A DNA stretch of 64,000 nt from Catalimonadaceae bacterium JC749 (GCA_021730635.1 JAJNNC010000004.1:124001-188000), one strand, 5' to 3'. Shown: positions 9,577 through 18,849, counted from the stretch's first letter. Made by a program: numbers and translations. The notes: a model not told the origin generated them from the sequence alone.

Positions 9577-11574
9577 CTACCGGGCCGCTGTAGACCGGCT
9601 GATCACTTTCATGGTTCCCTGCATACTGATATAATGCCCGGGAAAGGTACAGACATAGGTATAATCACCAGCTTTCGGTGCGACGAAATAAATATCCTGA
9701 GAGGATTCAGGCTGTAGCAAACAGGTGTGGTACAGCACATCCTCAGAATCTGGAATATAGCCCAGTTGCGTTCCTTCCAACCCTAATCCCATCGCCGTTT
9801 TTCCCACTTCTTCGGCTGTGCCGGGATTGACAACCAACAAATTATGCAGCATATCATCGCTATTGTTGAAGACGAGTTGCACTTTACTTCCTTCCGTGAC
9901 CTCGAATTGCTCCAGGTCAAATTTCAAACCGGGTTTTGTGCCTATGTTGATAACCACATCCGGACCATCTGTCCAATCCTCGGGCATTTCTGTAATATTT
10001 TTGGAAGGATCGCTGCCGCAGGATCGGGCTACATTTTCCGTTGCGGCAGGTTGTTGGGCAACCATCATGGAATGGTCCAGACCTTCCCCTTCGGGTATGT
10101 TGTTCAAAGTGTAGTAGGCAGAGGGATGAAGCAGGGGTACGCCGTTCTGGGAATGCAGATCATTGACTTTCAGTTCATGGATGTATCCTGCCCGAAGTCC
10201 GTCCACATATAATCTTACTTTTCTGCCGTCCTCACTGACCTCTGCTTTCACGACCGGACACGATTGCTGGTTGATGATAGGGCTTCCATAGGTGCGATGA
10301 TAGATATAGGTAAAACCGGTCATTTGGTATGCCTGGCTATTGGAGGCCTGTTCTCTGTCTACTGGCTGTGTAAATTCTACTTCAAATCCATTGCTCAGGG
10401 CTCGGATGGCCTTCATGTCAAAAGGAGTTTGGCCGCTCCATTGTACTCTCTGTAATCCATACATGTCGGGGCCGGTAGAAGACCAACCCCGGCTGGTCAT
10501 TCCCACAAACAAGGAGTGGTCACTTCCCCAGGCCATGCGTAAAACACCTGAAGAAAATCCCTCCCGGAACGGGAAACAGGCACCCTGGTATTCATCATTG
10601 ACCTTTTCCAGAAATACCCGCATGATTTTACTATGCCCTTGATCTCCCACCAGCAGTTGTCCTTGGAATGGGCCGAAAGCGTCTGTGTCAATAGACAGGA
10701 TCTCAGAGGTAGAAATGCCCATCACAGTATGGGGAAACCAGACTGTAGGCACTTTCAGACTGCTGATGTTTTTAGCAAATTCATGCATCAGTCCCACTGA
10801 ATCGGGAAAAATCTTTCTTTTGAGTTGTAATGGAGAATTGGGTTCATTTGTCCATATCAGTCCGGAAGGGTTACCGGCAAAATCGCCTTCGTCTAGTTGC
10901 GTAATGCGTCCGGAACCAATCCAGTCTCCCTGATTTTCAGCATAGAATATATCTCCTTCGGCATTGAGCCCAAATCCGGCTGGTGAGCGAAGCCCGGTGG
11001 CATAGGGTTTCATTTCTCCTTTCTCGTTAATTTTCAGCATCCAACCCCGCCATTTGGACAGGCTGGCCCCTTCACCGATCCAGGCTAAATTCAGGGTGAC
11101 CAGCATATCACCATCCGGTAACATCAACGGGCCATAGGAGTATTCATGGTAATTACCGGACAGGGGCCAGGAATATATGGTCTGAAACAGATCGCCTTTA
11201 CCATCCTGGTTTGTATCCGTAATTTTGGTAAGTTCAGCTCTTTGGGTGGTGTAGAAAGCGCCCTGATGGTAAGTGAGCCACAAGGGCTCATGCAAACCGG
11301 CAGCGAAGCGTTTAAAGGCTGGTTGTCTGGATTTCTTCAGGTAAGGATCGTCTACAATCCAGATTTCACCCCGGCGAGTAGCAATGCCTAACTGATCGTC
11401 TTCGGTGAAGGCCATTCCTCCTACCTCCAGCACAATATCCTCCGGAATAGGGATGTCGGAGAGTCGATAATATTGGTTTTCCAGGGCAGTGACATCCTCT
11501 TGTGCGCATAAAGGTGAAAAGCAGAAGAGGAGGAGCAAAAAGTAAAGATGTTGATGTTTGAGATTCGTTACCAT
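9577..11574 (-). CDS. secreted beta-propeller protein fused to an azurin-like copper domain
   Basis: 665 residues with an N-terminal signal peptide (hydrophobic run ending at PLCAQE). Residues about 30-430 resemble the soluble sugar-dehydrogenase type propeller (DUF7133-like), with repeated strands such as GEIWIVDD, LPDGDMLVTLN and LRSPAGFGL. An Ig-like linker (about 390-505) follows. The C-terminal 120 residues are a cupredoxin: His577 in MLHNLLVV, then Cys642, His647 and Met651 in TYVCTFPGHYISM. The spacing C+5 His and C+9 Met is exactly that of azurin type-1 copper sites. The protein probably oxidises or binds a carbohydrate outside the cytoplasm and passes electrons through copper; the substrate is unknown, and the propeller may not be catalytic. 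It starts 13 bp after the DUF1080 gene, so the two form one operon. Confidence 0.82.
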   Translation of the reverse strand: MVTNLKHQHLYFLLLLFCFSPLCAQEDVTALENQYYRLSDIPIPEDIVLEVGGMAFTEDDQLGIATRRGEIWIVDDPYLKKSRQPAFKRFAAGLHEPLWLTYHQGAFYTTQRAELTKITDTNQDGKGDLFQTIYSWPLSGNYHEYSYGPLMLPDGDMLVTLNLAWIGEGASLSKWRGWMLKINEKGEMKPYATGLRSPAGFGLNAEGDIFYAENQGDWIGSGRITQLDEGDFAGNPSGLIWTNEPNSPLQLKRKIFPDSVGLMHEFAKNISSLKVPTVWFPHTVMGISTSEILSIDTDAFGPFQGQLLVGDQGHSKIMRVFLEKVNDEYQGACFPFREGFSSGVLRMAWGSDHSLFVGMTSRGWSSTGPDMYGLQRVQWSGQTPFDMKAIRALSNGFEVEFTQPVDREQASNSQAYQMTGFTYIYHRTYGSPIINQQSCPVVKAEVSEDGRKVRLYVDGLRAGYIHELKVNDLHSQNGVPLLHPSAYYTLNNIPEGEGLDHSMMVAQQPAATENVARSCGSDPSKNITEMPEDWTDGPDVVINIGTKPGLKFDLEQFEVTEGSKVQLVFNNSDDMLHNLLVVNPGTAEEVGKTAMGLGLEGTQLGYIPDSEDVLYHTCLLQPESSQDIYFVAPKAGDYTYVCTFPGHYISMQGTMKVISRSTAAR

Positions 11575-11587
11575 AAGAAAAAGATTT

Positions 11588-13465
11588 CTACCAGATAATG
11601 GAATATTGTATCTGAGATTGATTGTTCTGTGGAAGGATGGGGATCAAAAGTTCAGCCCTTCCCCGTTCATTTCGAATAACCGGCTGGTTATTTTCTCCCT
11701 GCAGGTCTTCTATATAATATCTTTTGTCATCCACCGCATAACTTCCATTGGGTAATGCTTCAATGTGGCTTCCGCTCGCCAGAAGGCAGTATACTTCGTT
11801 TTCGGACTGGTGAAAAGTAAAGTTGAGTTTGCGTACCAACCCCTCCTGATTCGGAGAAGGTTGCCAAGTGTCTTCCACCTCAACATCGCCGATCGTATAA
11901 AAGAAGGCAGGGATATTGCTATCCGTCAGCCGATAACCACGATTACGATAGACCTGATCATCGGCTGTGACAGAGTCTGGCCAGGCTGCATTTTGCCGGG
12001 AGAGCAGGGCTACGGTAGGCAGAATGGATATCTCTAAGGGGGCACCCAAAGGCTCCTCCAACTGACGTTCACCACGGTCTAACCACATCTCTGTTACATT
12101 TAAAAATTCACCTCGCCAGGCACTCAGCAGATTGTAATTTTTAAGGTCATAGGCATAATTAATTTTTTCGGGAAATCCTATGGCGGCTACATGGGTCTTG
12201 GTGACATCATGGTGTATCATAAACCCTCTTTGCAATACAGGTTCTTCCGCTACTTTAATGGTAATAGGCTCAATATTGGGAATAATCACACCGGAAGATT
12301 GCGTAGTGAGGGGAGAAAGGGGGATACCCGGCCCTTCGTAGCTTAAGGTTACACTTTTGTTCCAGGGTACCAAATTGACGTAGGTCAGGGTAAAGGGGTA
12401 TTGACCTGCTTCCAGCTGGCGTTTCCCATATCCATGATGATCATAGTTATTAGAGGCATCGTTGTCGGTAATATATTCGTTGTCAATATGAAACCAACTG
12501 GGACCGCCTGACTGTACGGAAAACAGATAATCTCCACTTTCGGGAACTACCATTTCTCCTTTAAAAACCAGTGTATACAAGGCGTTCTCTTTACTCACCA
12601 GATAGGAAAGCGTGTCTGTTTCTCCCGATTGTATAGGCTGAAGGGATTCCAGTGTATCTGTATTAGTATAGGCTCCTTTGTATATCTGGTAGGTGACATT
12701 CTCCAAGGATAATGCCTGGTCTTTGTAGGTTTTGTATTTCATATTCTTGAAAGCGACCGGACCATGATCCCCCTGTATCATGAGCGGTCCTACTGGCTTT
12801 TCATCTTCAAAAGCCGCTGCCCGGGTAGGTCCGCTGATTTCTACTTCTCTCTGAACTACTTTTCCATTCAGGATAACTTCCTGAAACCTGGCATTGGCAA
12901 TTTTTTTTCCACTCTCATCAAACTTAGGCGCTTTAAATCGGATAAAAAGATGTTGCCATAGTCCCGGAGCTTTGGAAGCGTTGATAGCAGGCGCCTTACC
13001 TTCGAATCCACGTTCATTGTTCCATCGTTGATAAATCCCACCACAATCTTCATAAGTGACACTGTCTTTCAGCCAACTATCAAAGAGTTGTACCTCATAC
13101 CGCCCCTGTAGGTATATACCTGAGTTAGAGCCTTTTGGCATTAAAAAATCTAGTGTGAGGTCTATATCACCATGCTCAAATTCAGTGAAAAGATTTGCTT
13201 GGTTGTTGTCATCAGGCTGATTGAGTAGGATACCGTTACCTTCATGCGTTTCCAGATGGTGTTCTTCTTCTCTGTTTGCGTACACCTCGCTTGCTGTCTT
13301 CCAGTTATTTTGTGAAACATCACGAAATTCACTCAGATTGGAGAAAGATAATGTGGTAAAAGGGAGCGCATCGTCCGACAGTCTTTCTTCGTCGGTTTCA
13401 GAATGTTGGGTGCATGCAAAGGTAATCAGTAAACCAATAGTGAATAATCTGAATTTTCCAGGCAT
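11588..13465 (-). CDS. secreted DUF1080 (3-keto-disaccharide hydrolase-like) lipoprotein with PA14-like domain
   Basis: 625 residues, exported: the N-terminus MPGKFRLFTIGLLITFAC is a short signal peptide ending in a cysteine that could be lipidated, though the lipobox (TFAC) is not ideal. Residues about 35-240 form a DUF1080 domain of concanavalin/GH16-like fold, with the typical MPKGSNSGIYLQGRYEVQLFDS region (seen as GSNSGIYLQGRYEVQ) and GPLMIQGDHGPVAFKN. Residues about 260-400 resemble a PA14 carbohydrate-binding domain (GDYLFSVQSGGPSWFHID). The C-terminal 200 residues look beta-rich and are not assigned. DUF1080 enzymes hydrolyse 3-keto-glycosides made by dehydrogenases, which suits its operon partner, the propeller-cupredoxin protein just downstream. 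First gene of the pair. Confidence 0.78.
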   Translation of the reverse strand: MPGKFRLFTIGLLITFACTQHSETDEERLSDDALPFTTLSFSNLSEFRDVSQNNWKTASEVYANREEEHHLETHEGNGILLNQPDDNNQANLFTEFEHGDIDLTLDFLMPKGSNSGIYLQGRYEVQLFDSWLKDSVTYEDCGGIYQRWNNERGFEGKAPAINASKAPGLWQHLFIRFKAPKFDESGKKIANARFQEVILNGKVVQREVEISGPTRAAAFEDEKPVGPLMIQGDHGPVAFKNMKYKTYKDQALSLENVTYQIYKGAYTNTDTLESLQPIQSGETDTLSYLVSKENALYTLVFKGEMVVPESGDYLFSVQSGGPSWFHIDNEYITDNDASNNYDHHGYGKRQLEAGQYPFTLTYVNLVPWNKSVTLSYEGPGIPLSPLTTQSSGVIIPNIEPITIKVAEEPVLQRGFMIHHDVTKTHVAAIGFPEKINYAYDLKNYNLLSAWRGEFLNVTEMWLDRGERQLEEPLGAPLEISILPTVALLSRQNAAWPDSVTADDQVYRNRGYRLTDSNIPAFFYTIGDVEVEDTWQPSPNQEGLVRKLNFTFHQSENEVYCLLASGSHIEALPNGSYAVDDKRYYIEDLQGENNQPVIRNERGRAELLIPILPQNNQSQIQYSIIW

Positions 13466-13622
13466 AGGTTGTTGTCTTATGCATTTTAGTAAAGAGAGTT
13501 AAATATAAACGAATATTACAATAAGGAAAATAAAGAAGCCTATTCTGAGATGAAGAAAATGAGCAGTGCCCCCTTTTATATTTTGATATTTCAAAAATAT
13601 AGTATTTCAAGGGCTTTCTTTG

Positions 13623-13886
13623 CTATTGATTTTTTTTGTTTTCTAAGGAATACAGGGTATTTCTAATCTGTTTGCGCATGTATTTTTCTTCTGAACGGGT
13701 CAATGAATGGGAAGACATACTTTTCCGGTGTAAAAAGGCCAGAAGGATATAAGATATCACAGGAAGAAAGCAGCCTATGATAAACCATAACCAGAATCTC
13801 CTTCCATAACTATAGGCAAAATATCCAGTGATAGCAGGTATAGAAAGAACAAAAGCTAGCAAGACAAAAGCAATATCAATAATCAT
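13623..13886 (-). CDS. small two-helix membrane protein, function unknown
   Basis: 87 residues. Two hydrophobic segments are visible: about residues 3-24 (IAFVLLAFVLSIPAITGYFA) and 31-52 (FWLWFIIGCFLPVISYILLA), followed by a positively charged, serine-rich C-terminal tail of about 33 residues, which probably lies in the cytoplasm. The pattern resembles the small PLD-nuclease-N-like or phage-holin-like membrane proteins common in Bacteroidota, but no family can be named with certainty. It is a plausible gene because the hydropathy is clean and no larger gene overlaps it. It lies 157 bp upstream of the DUF1080 gene on the same strand. Confidence 0.55.
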   Translation of the reverse strand: MIIDIAFVLLAFVLSIPAITGYFAYSYGRRFWLWFIIGCFLPVISYILLAFLHRKSMSSHSLTRSEEKYMRKQIRNTLYSLENKKNQ

Positions 13887-14249
13887 AGGAATAAGGTAGT
13901 TTGAAGAGTCACTTCATTTACGCCACTATATCTTCTTAACAAATTACCATAAAAAAGGTGTAAGAACTAGGTGAAATTATAGAGGAGTGCCAATAATTAT
14001 AATTTTTTTAATTTATTCCTAAACATGACCCTCGAGAGAAAAAACTTCAAGATTTGATTGGGAAGGCAGTCAAAAGGGTTTGATTTACATTTATTTATTA
14101 TACATAACTGCGATTTTATTTAATTTATTTAATATCACTGTGATTAAGTGATTTAAGTAATATAAAGATATTTTTGTACTTTTTTAATATTGAGTCCACA
14201 TCCATCTTTGTGATAAATGAAATCTATATCACACACAAATCACAATGTT
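13887..14249. other. AT-rich intergenic region with a possible -7 element
   Basis: No gene seen. The region separates the divergent small membrane protein and the YfiR-like gene and is strongly AT-rich. TATTTTTG at 14169-14176 matches the Bacteroidetes -7 consensus on the plus strand, but no TTG lies at the right distance upstream, so a promoter for the YfiR-like gene is only suggested. Confidence 0.35.
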
Positions 14250-14756
14250 ATGTTAAAATGTAAACTTTTATTAGTGGCAGTAATCCTAAGTTTTGGTGTT
14301 AAAGCTCAGGAGTACAAATATCATCCTATTTTTATATATAATTTTAGTAAATACATTGAGTGGCCTTCTTCCAACAGTAGCGGTGACTTTGTAATCAGCG
14401 TGGTAGGTAACAGCAATGCGTACAAAGAAATGCTCAGCATCTCTGAAAAGAAAAAGACTATCAAGAATCAGAATCTGGTGGTAAAGAAATGTAACTCACT
14501 GGATGAAATAGAAAAGAGTAACATTGTTTTTGTGACTAAATCAAAATCTATAACGGCTGAAGATATTCAAAAAATTGAAAGTCAGGGGGTATTAGTGATC
14601 ACAGAACATGATCAAATGGCTGCAAGAGGATCACATATTAATTTCATTACCACACAGGACTCGAAAATTGGATTTGAATTGAACACAACGTTGGCCGAAC
14701 AGTCTGGATTAAAAGTTGCCAGCTCACTGGCAGGTTTAGCGGCTAAAACATATTAA
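14250..14756 (+). CDS. YfiR-like DUF4154 periplasmic protein
   Basis: 168 residues from the ATG at 14250, with a signal peptide MLKCKLLLVAVILSFGVKAQ. The frame is open to an upstream ATG at 14217, which would put eleven polar residues before the signal peptide; 14250 is preferred. The mature part matches DUF4154: YKYHPIFIYNFSKYIEWP near the N-terminus, VISVVGNSN, NIVFVTKS, and the end INFITTQDSKIGFELN. In Pseudomonas YfiR is a periplasmic repressor of the diguanylate cyclase YfiN; in Bacteroidota such genes often precede a sensor kinase or cyclase. Here no partner follows: the next gene is convergent. Its role is therefore open. Confidence 0.85.
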   Translation: MLKCKLLLVAVILSFGVKAQEYKYHPIFIYNFSKYIEWPSSNSSGDFVISVVGNSNAYKEMLSISEKKKTIKNQNLVVKKCNSLDEIEKSNIVFVTKSKSITAEDIQKIESQGVLVITEHDQMAARGSHINFITTQDSKIGFELNTTLAEQSGLKVASSLAGLAAKTY

Positions 14757-14908
14757 TATAGCTGCCAAAGAATCAGTTTTTTACTTTGTGGTTTGAGCTA
14801 AGGCTTCGGCTGGGGCATACGCCTTATGGCCGGAGTCTTTCTCATTATAGGACATTCCCTGACAAAAAGATTTGATGTCAAAGGAGGCTTCTCCCAAGCC
14901 AAACTTAT

Positions 14909-16252
14909 TTACAGTTTTCTGGCTACATCAAAGTTTTCCAATAAATCAGCCACTTTTTTCACAAAGAGTCCACCCAAAGCACCATCAACCACCCGGTGAT
15001 CGTAAGAATGTGATAAATACATTTTATGCCGAATCCCAATGGCATCTCCCTGTGGGGTTTCAATAACACTGGGTTTTTTCACAATAGTACCCAGGGCCAG
15101 AATCGCTACCTGTGGTTGAACGATGATGGGAGTCCCCATGATATTGCCAAAGGCGCCAATGTTGGAAACAGTGTAAGTACCATCTGTCAGTTCATCGGCG
15201 GTTAGCTTATTGAATCGGGCTTTATCGGCTAATTCATTCACTTTTTTAGAAAGTCCTATCAAACTTAGCTCGTCCGCATTTTTGATTACCGGAACGATCA
15301 GGTTCCCGTCAGGGAGTGCAACAGCCATACCAATATTGATATTTTTCCTTTTGATGATCTTATCTCCCTCTACAGAAATGTTGATCATAGGAAATTCCTT
15401 CAAAGCCAGGGCTACCGCTTCTAAAAAGATAGGCGTGAAGGTGAAATTCTCATTTTCTCTGTTACGATATTCCTCTTTTACTTTGTTTCTCCATAGTACC
15501 ATGTTGGAGACATCCGCTTCTACAAAAGAAGTAACATGGGCGGAAATACGTTTGGAATCCACCATGCGGGTAGCGATCATCTTTCGCATTCTGTTCATCT
15601 CAAGGATCTCATCCTGTGAATGGACAGTCAGCGATGACTTTTTGGATGAATATAATGCCTCTGCAAAATCTACAGTCTCAGAGAGGCCTCCATTGTTTTT
15701 ATTTTTGAATTGGGGAGATTCCAAATAATTTAAAATATCCTTTTTGGTAACTCTGCCTTCTTTACCTGTTCCTTTGATCTGTTCTAATTCTTGTGCAGAA
15801 ATACCTTCTTTCTTGGCAATATTCATGACCAGCGGAGAATAAAAACGACTGGTAGCCGTTGAAGAAATTGGTTCATCAGCTACTTTCTCCTTCACAACCG
15901 TTTTTTCTGCTGGTGCCGATTTCTTTTCAGGTATTGAGGATGCGTTTTCTTCTTTGCTTTTCCTGTCATTGGTCTTGACTTTGGAGAGTTCTTCTTCTCC
16001 TGCCTCATTCTTTTCCTGGTCAATCACAGCGATCGGATGACCTACCTGAACTACCTCTCCTTCATGAACCAGTATTTGTTTTAGTACACCACTATGAGTA
16101 GCTGGCACTTCTGTATCCACCTTATCCGTGGCAACCTCCAAAACTGATTCATCCTGCTCTATGTAATCACCAACTTCTTTGAGCCACTTTAAAATGGTTC
16201 CTTCCATAATACTTTCACCCATTCTGGGCATCACCATTTCTACCGTTGTCAT
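14909..16252 (-). CDS. 2-oxoacid dehydrogenase complex E2 (dihydrolipoamide acyltransferase)
   Basis: 447 residues from the ATG at 16252. The frame stays open to 16315, inside cinA, but a consensus promoter occupies that stretch and the lipoyl domain begins at MTTVEMVMPRMGES, so 16252 is the start. Order: one lipoyl domain (1-78) with the lipoylated Lys44 in the DKVD turn, a charged linker, a peripheral subunit-binding domain (about 135-175, FYSPLVMNIAKKEGI), and the acyltransferase domain ending with the catalytic SYDHRVVDG. It transfers acyl groups to CoA in a pyruvate, 2-oxoglutarate or branched-chain oxoacid dehydrogenase. No E1 or E3 gene is nearby, so the substrate cannot be fixed; a single lipoyl domain is common to branched-chain and oxoglutarate types. 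Confidence 0.92.
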   Translation of the reverse strand: MTTVEMVMPRMGESIMEGTILKWLKEVGDYIEQDESVLEVATDKVDTEVPATHSGVLKQILVHEGEVVQVGHPIAVIDQEKNEAGEEELSKVKTNDRKSKEENASSIPEKKSAPAEKTVVKEKVADEPISSTATSRFYSPLVMNIAKKEGISAQELEQIKGTGKEGRVTKKDILNYLESPQFKNKNNGGLSETVDFAEALYSSKKSSLTVHSQDEILEMNRMRKMIATRMVDSKRISAHVTSFVEADVSNMVLWRNKVKEEYRNRENENFTFTPIFLEAVALALKEFPMINISVEGDKIIKRKNINIGMAVALPDGNLIVPVIKNADELSLIGLSKKVNELADKARFNKLTADELTDGTYTVSNIGAFGNIMGTPIIVQPQVAILALGTIVKKPSVIETPQGDAIGIRHKMYLSHSYDHRVVDGALGGLFVKKVADLLENFDVARKL

Positions 16253-16285
16253 AAGGTTATAATTTGTGTTGACTAATATGAGGAT

Positions 16286-16315
16286 CAAAGTTAATGGATT
16301 AGTCTTCCTGATCAA
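16286..16315 (-). promoter_or_regulatory. consensus promoter of the E2 gene inside the end of cinA
   Basis: On the minus strand TTG (16313-16315), a 19-base spacer and TAACTTTG (16286-16293) match the Bacteroidetes promoter consensus fully. Transcription would start near 16280, 28 bases before the ATG at 16252. It overlaps the 3' end of cinA and rules out the longer open frame as the start of E2. Confidence 0.7.
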
Positions 16316-17564
16316 TAAATCCGATTAAAGTTAAACGTAACAAATTTAAAATCGCTACGGTGGTATACTCGATATTAATCATTCTGTCGCGCGTCAGACT
16401 TAATTTTCTGCTATAGGTTTGTTGGCCATCAGAAAGGGCTATCCAAACCGTTCCCACTGGTTTTTCAGGTGTGCCGCCATCGGGGCCTGCGATACCGCTA
16501 CTGGCCAGTCCAATATCAGCCTGTAGTAATTTTCTGGCCTGTTCCGCCATTTCCCTCACCGCTTGTTCACTGACAGCGCCAAAAGAATCAATGGTTTCTC
16601 TTTGAACACCCAGCACATGGATCTTCAATTCGTTATGGTAAGGCACAAGTCCCCCTTGAAAATAGCGTGAGCTGCCGGGAATACGCGTAAAAGTATGGGC
16701 GAGGTATCCACCCGTGCAACTTTCTGCCGTGGCTACCGTTTTTTGTTGGCTAACCAGTAATTGGCCGATGGCTTCTTCCAAGGTAATTTCTCCATATCCA
16801 TACACATATTTTTCTATCATGGGTAAGAGTTGCTTTACCTGTTCGTCCACCTCCTTTTCCAGGGTGGTATAATCATTGCCAAAGGCAGTTAGCCGTAACC
16901 GAATTTTACCTGCATGGGGCAGGTATGCCAGCTTGATGTGCGAGGGCAGCTTCAACTCCCAGGTTTCAATCATATCTGATAGCCAGGATTCACCAATCCC
17001 AACAGTTTGAATCATACGGTGATAAATGACAGGCAATGAAAAACGTTCTTTAATTTTAGGAATGATAGATAATTCCATCATAGCCTTCATCTCATAGGGA
17101 ATACCTGGCATGGAGACGAATACCTTCCCCTGATGATCAAACCACATGCCTGGGGCTGTACCCATGGTGTTGCTGATCATGGTGCAGCTTTGGGGTAATT
17201 CGGCCTGCTTCTCATTGGTAGGGGTAAGCACTCGATTACGGCTCTCAAATAAAGCTTTGACCTCCTGCAGGGCCTGAAGGTTCATGACTAGGGGGGTATC
17301 AAAATATTCGGCTAAGGTTTTTTTAGTGATATCGTCTTTGGTAGGGCCTAAGCCCCCGGTCATCAAAATGAGATCTGCACGACCAGAGGCTTCTGCCAAA
17401 GCCTTGAGAATTTCTTCCCGCAGGTCACCCACAGAAACTTTGCGGATAATGCGGATGCCCAGTTCACTCAACTTTTCTCCTATCCATTGAGTATTAGTAT
17501 CCAGGGTTTGACCATATAAAAGTTCATCTCCAATGGTTAGGACTTCTGCCAAAACTTTTTTCAT
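16299..17564 (-). CDS. cinA: CinA family nicotinamide-nucleotide amidohydrolase
   Basis: 421 residues. The N-terminal half is a molybdopterin-binding-like (COG1058) domain: EVLTIGDELLYGQTLDTN, MTGGLGPTKDDITK and SMPGIPYEMKAMM. The C-terminal half is the CinA/PncC amidase domain with VATAESCTGGYLAHTFT, the FQGGLVPYHNELK segment and the SSGIAGPDGGTPEKPVG block. CinA deamidates nicotinamide mononucleotide to nicotinate mononucleotide in NAD recycling, and the N-terminal domain can hydrolyse ADP-ribose; the older competence name reflects context in other bacteria. The ATG at 17564 is 48 bp from the divergent DUF4197 gene, so both promoters must lie in that short gap. 46 bp separate its stop from the E2 start. 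Confidence 0.95.
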   Translation of the reverse strand: MKKVLAEVLTIGDELLYGQTLDTNTQWIGEKLSELGIRIIRKVSVGDLREEILKALAEASGRADLILMTGGLGPTKDDITKKTLAEYFDTPLVMNLQALQEVKALFESRNRVLTPTNEKQAELPQSCTMISNTMGTAPGMWFDHQGKVFVSMPGIPYEMKAMMELSIIPKIKERFSLPVIYHRMIQTVGIGESWLSDMIETWELKLPSHIKLAYLPHAGKIRLRLTAFGNDYTTLEKEVDEQVKQLLPMIEKYVYGYGEITLEEAIGQLLVSQQKTVATAESCTGGYLAHTFTRIPGSSRYFQGGLVPYHNELKIHVLGVQRETIDSFGAVSEQAVREMAEQARKLLQADIGLASSGIAGPDGGTPEKPVGTVWIALSDGQQTYSRKLSLTRDRMINIEYTTVAILNLLRLTLIGFIDQED

Positions 17565-17612
17565 ATCATGTGTTGTTTAACAAGGAGTGATTTTTGATGA
17601 TTAAAAAGTATT

Positions 17613-18437
17613 ATGAAAAATTTACGCAATATAAATGCTCACAAGGTAAAAAAAGGTATCATTGGGATGGTATTGTTTTTTCCTCTTTTCCTGTTCTCTT
17701 CCTGCGATGTATTACAGGCTGTCCTGGGTGGATATACCGGAACTGGTGGCTTGACCAACGCCGAGATTGTGGCAGGGTTGAAAGAGGCACTCAAAGAAGG
17801 GGCTAAGTTTGCCGCCAACAACGCTTCGCAAAAGGACGGTTTCTTAAAAAACTCACTGATAGACATTCGTATCCTGATGCCTGATGAATTGCGGAGGGTA
17901 GAAAAAAATATCAGAAGAATCCCTCTGGTAGGGGACAAAGTGGTAGATGACTTTGTGGAGGCCATGAACAGAGGAGCTGAGAAAGCTGCTAAAGAAGCAG
18001 CCCCAGTTTTTGTTAATGCTATCACCAGTATGACCATCAACGATGCCGTCGGTATTTTGAAAGGGGATAGCACCGCTGCTACAGCCTATCTGGAAAGAAC
18101 AACATCAAGTCAGCTGGCCGCTAAATTTCAACCCATTATCAAGAATGCTTTGAGTGAGGTTGGGGCTACCCGGTATTACAACGCCTTACAGGATGCAATT
18201 AATACCTATAACAAAACCCCTTTGGTTAATAAAATTAACGTAAATGTCCGTGAGCTCCCTGTCTTAGAAGAGTATGCCACCGACAAAGCCATCGAAGGAT
18301 TATTTAGGCTGGTTGCCCTGGAAGAAAAGAAAATACGGGAAGATCCCTTTGGACAAAGCAAAGAAATTATCAGAAAAGTGTTTGGCAGCCTGAAGAATCA
18401 GGTCCGGTTGGGTGAAATAGGAAAGCCTGGCTCATAA
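17613..18437 (+). CDS. DUF4197 lipoprotein
   Basis: 274 residues. The N-terminus has a lysine-rich n-region, a hydrophobic core GMVLFFPLFLF and a lipobox LFSSC, so it is probably an outer- or inner-membrane lipoprotein. The mature part matches DUF4197: LTNAEIVAGLKEALKEGAKFA, IRILMPDELRRVE, a central alanine-rich helix, MTINDAVGILKGDSTAAT, and FQPIIKNALSEVGATRYY. The family is widespread in Bacteroidota and Proteobacteria and has no established function. It runs away from cinA and converges on the TPR gene with 5 bp between stops. Confidence 0.9.
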   Translation: MKNLRNINAHKVKKGIIGMVLFFPLFLFSSCDVLQAVLGGYTGTGGLTNAEIVAGLKEALKEGAKFAANNASQKDGFLKNSLIDIRILMPDELRRVEKNIRRIPLVGDKVVDDFVEAMNRGAEKAAKEAAPVFVNAITSMTINDAVGILKGDSTAATAYLERTTSSQLAAKFQPIIKNALSEVGATRYYNALQDAINTYNKTPLVNKINVNVRELPVLEEYATDKAIEGLFRLVALEEKKIREDPFGQSKEIIRKVFGSLKNQVRLGEIGKPGS

Positions 18438-18442
18438 CCCGT

Positions 18443-18763
18443 TTATGTCTCAAAGAGGAATTCGTTGTAAGCGTTTTGCAGTTCTCTGAGCGCTAAAGTA
18501 TTTTTTTGTTCCCTGGCTTTGTCGATGCCTGTTTTGAATGCCCAATCTGCCTTTTGTTTTTCACCTAAGGCTGCCCATAGAAGCGCAGCTTGATAATAGG
18601 TGGCCAGATAGTCCGGATGTTCTTTGAGGAGTCTTTCAAAATAGAGAAGGGCCTGTGAGGTATCCGTGTTAGTATATTCTAAAGCCACAGCATACAGCAA
18701 AAAAGGGTCGGCAGGATCCTCTTTTAAAAACTGAAGAAGTTGGTTCAGACGGGAAGGTGTCAT
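18443..18763 (-). CDS. small tetratricopeptide-repeat protein
   Basis: 106 residues with no signal peptide. Two to three TPR-like helical hairpins are visible: PADPFLLYAVALEYTNTD, ALLYFERLLKEHPDYLATYYQAALLWAALG (positions about 37-66), and ADWAFKTGIDKAREQ. Such small cytoplasmic TPR proteins serve as protein-binding scaffolds; the partner is unknown. It reads convergently with the DUF4197 gene and divergently from etfB, with 86 bp between it and etfB. Confidence 0.8.
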   Translation of the reverse strand: MTPSRLNQLLQFLKEDPADPFLLYAVALEYTNTDTSQALLYFERLLKEHPDYLATYYQAALLWAALGEKQKADWAFKTGIDKAREQKNTLALRELQNAYNEFLFET

Positions 18764-18849
18764 TTAATACTTTGATTTTTTGTTTCTTTTATTATTACGT
18801 AACTTCACGGCGAAATTAGGGTTTACATTAGAGAATACTTGTAATACTT

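Noticed and set aside
15210-15728. 172-residue frame on the plus strand within the E2 gene
   Set aside because: Antisense shadow of a clearly real gene; its sequence is serine-rich as expected from reversed codons.
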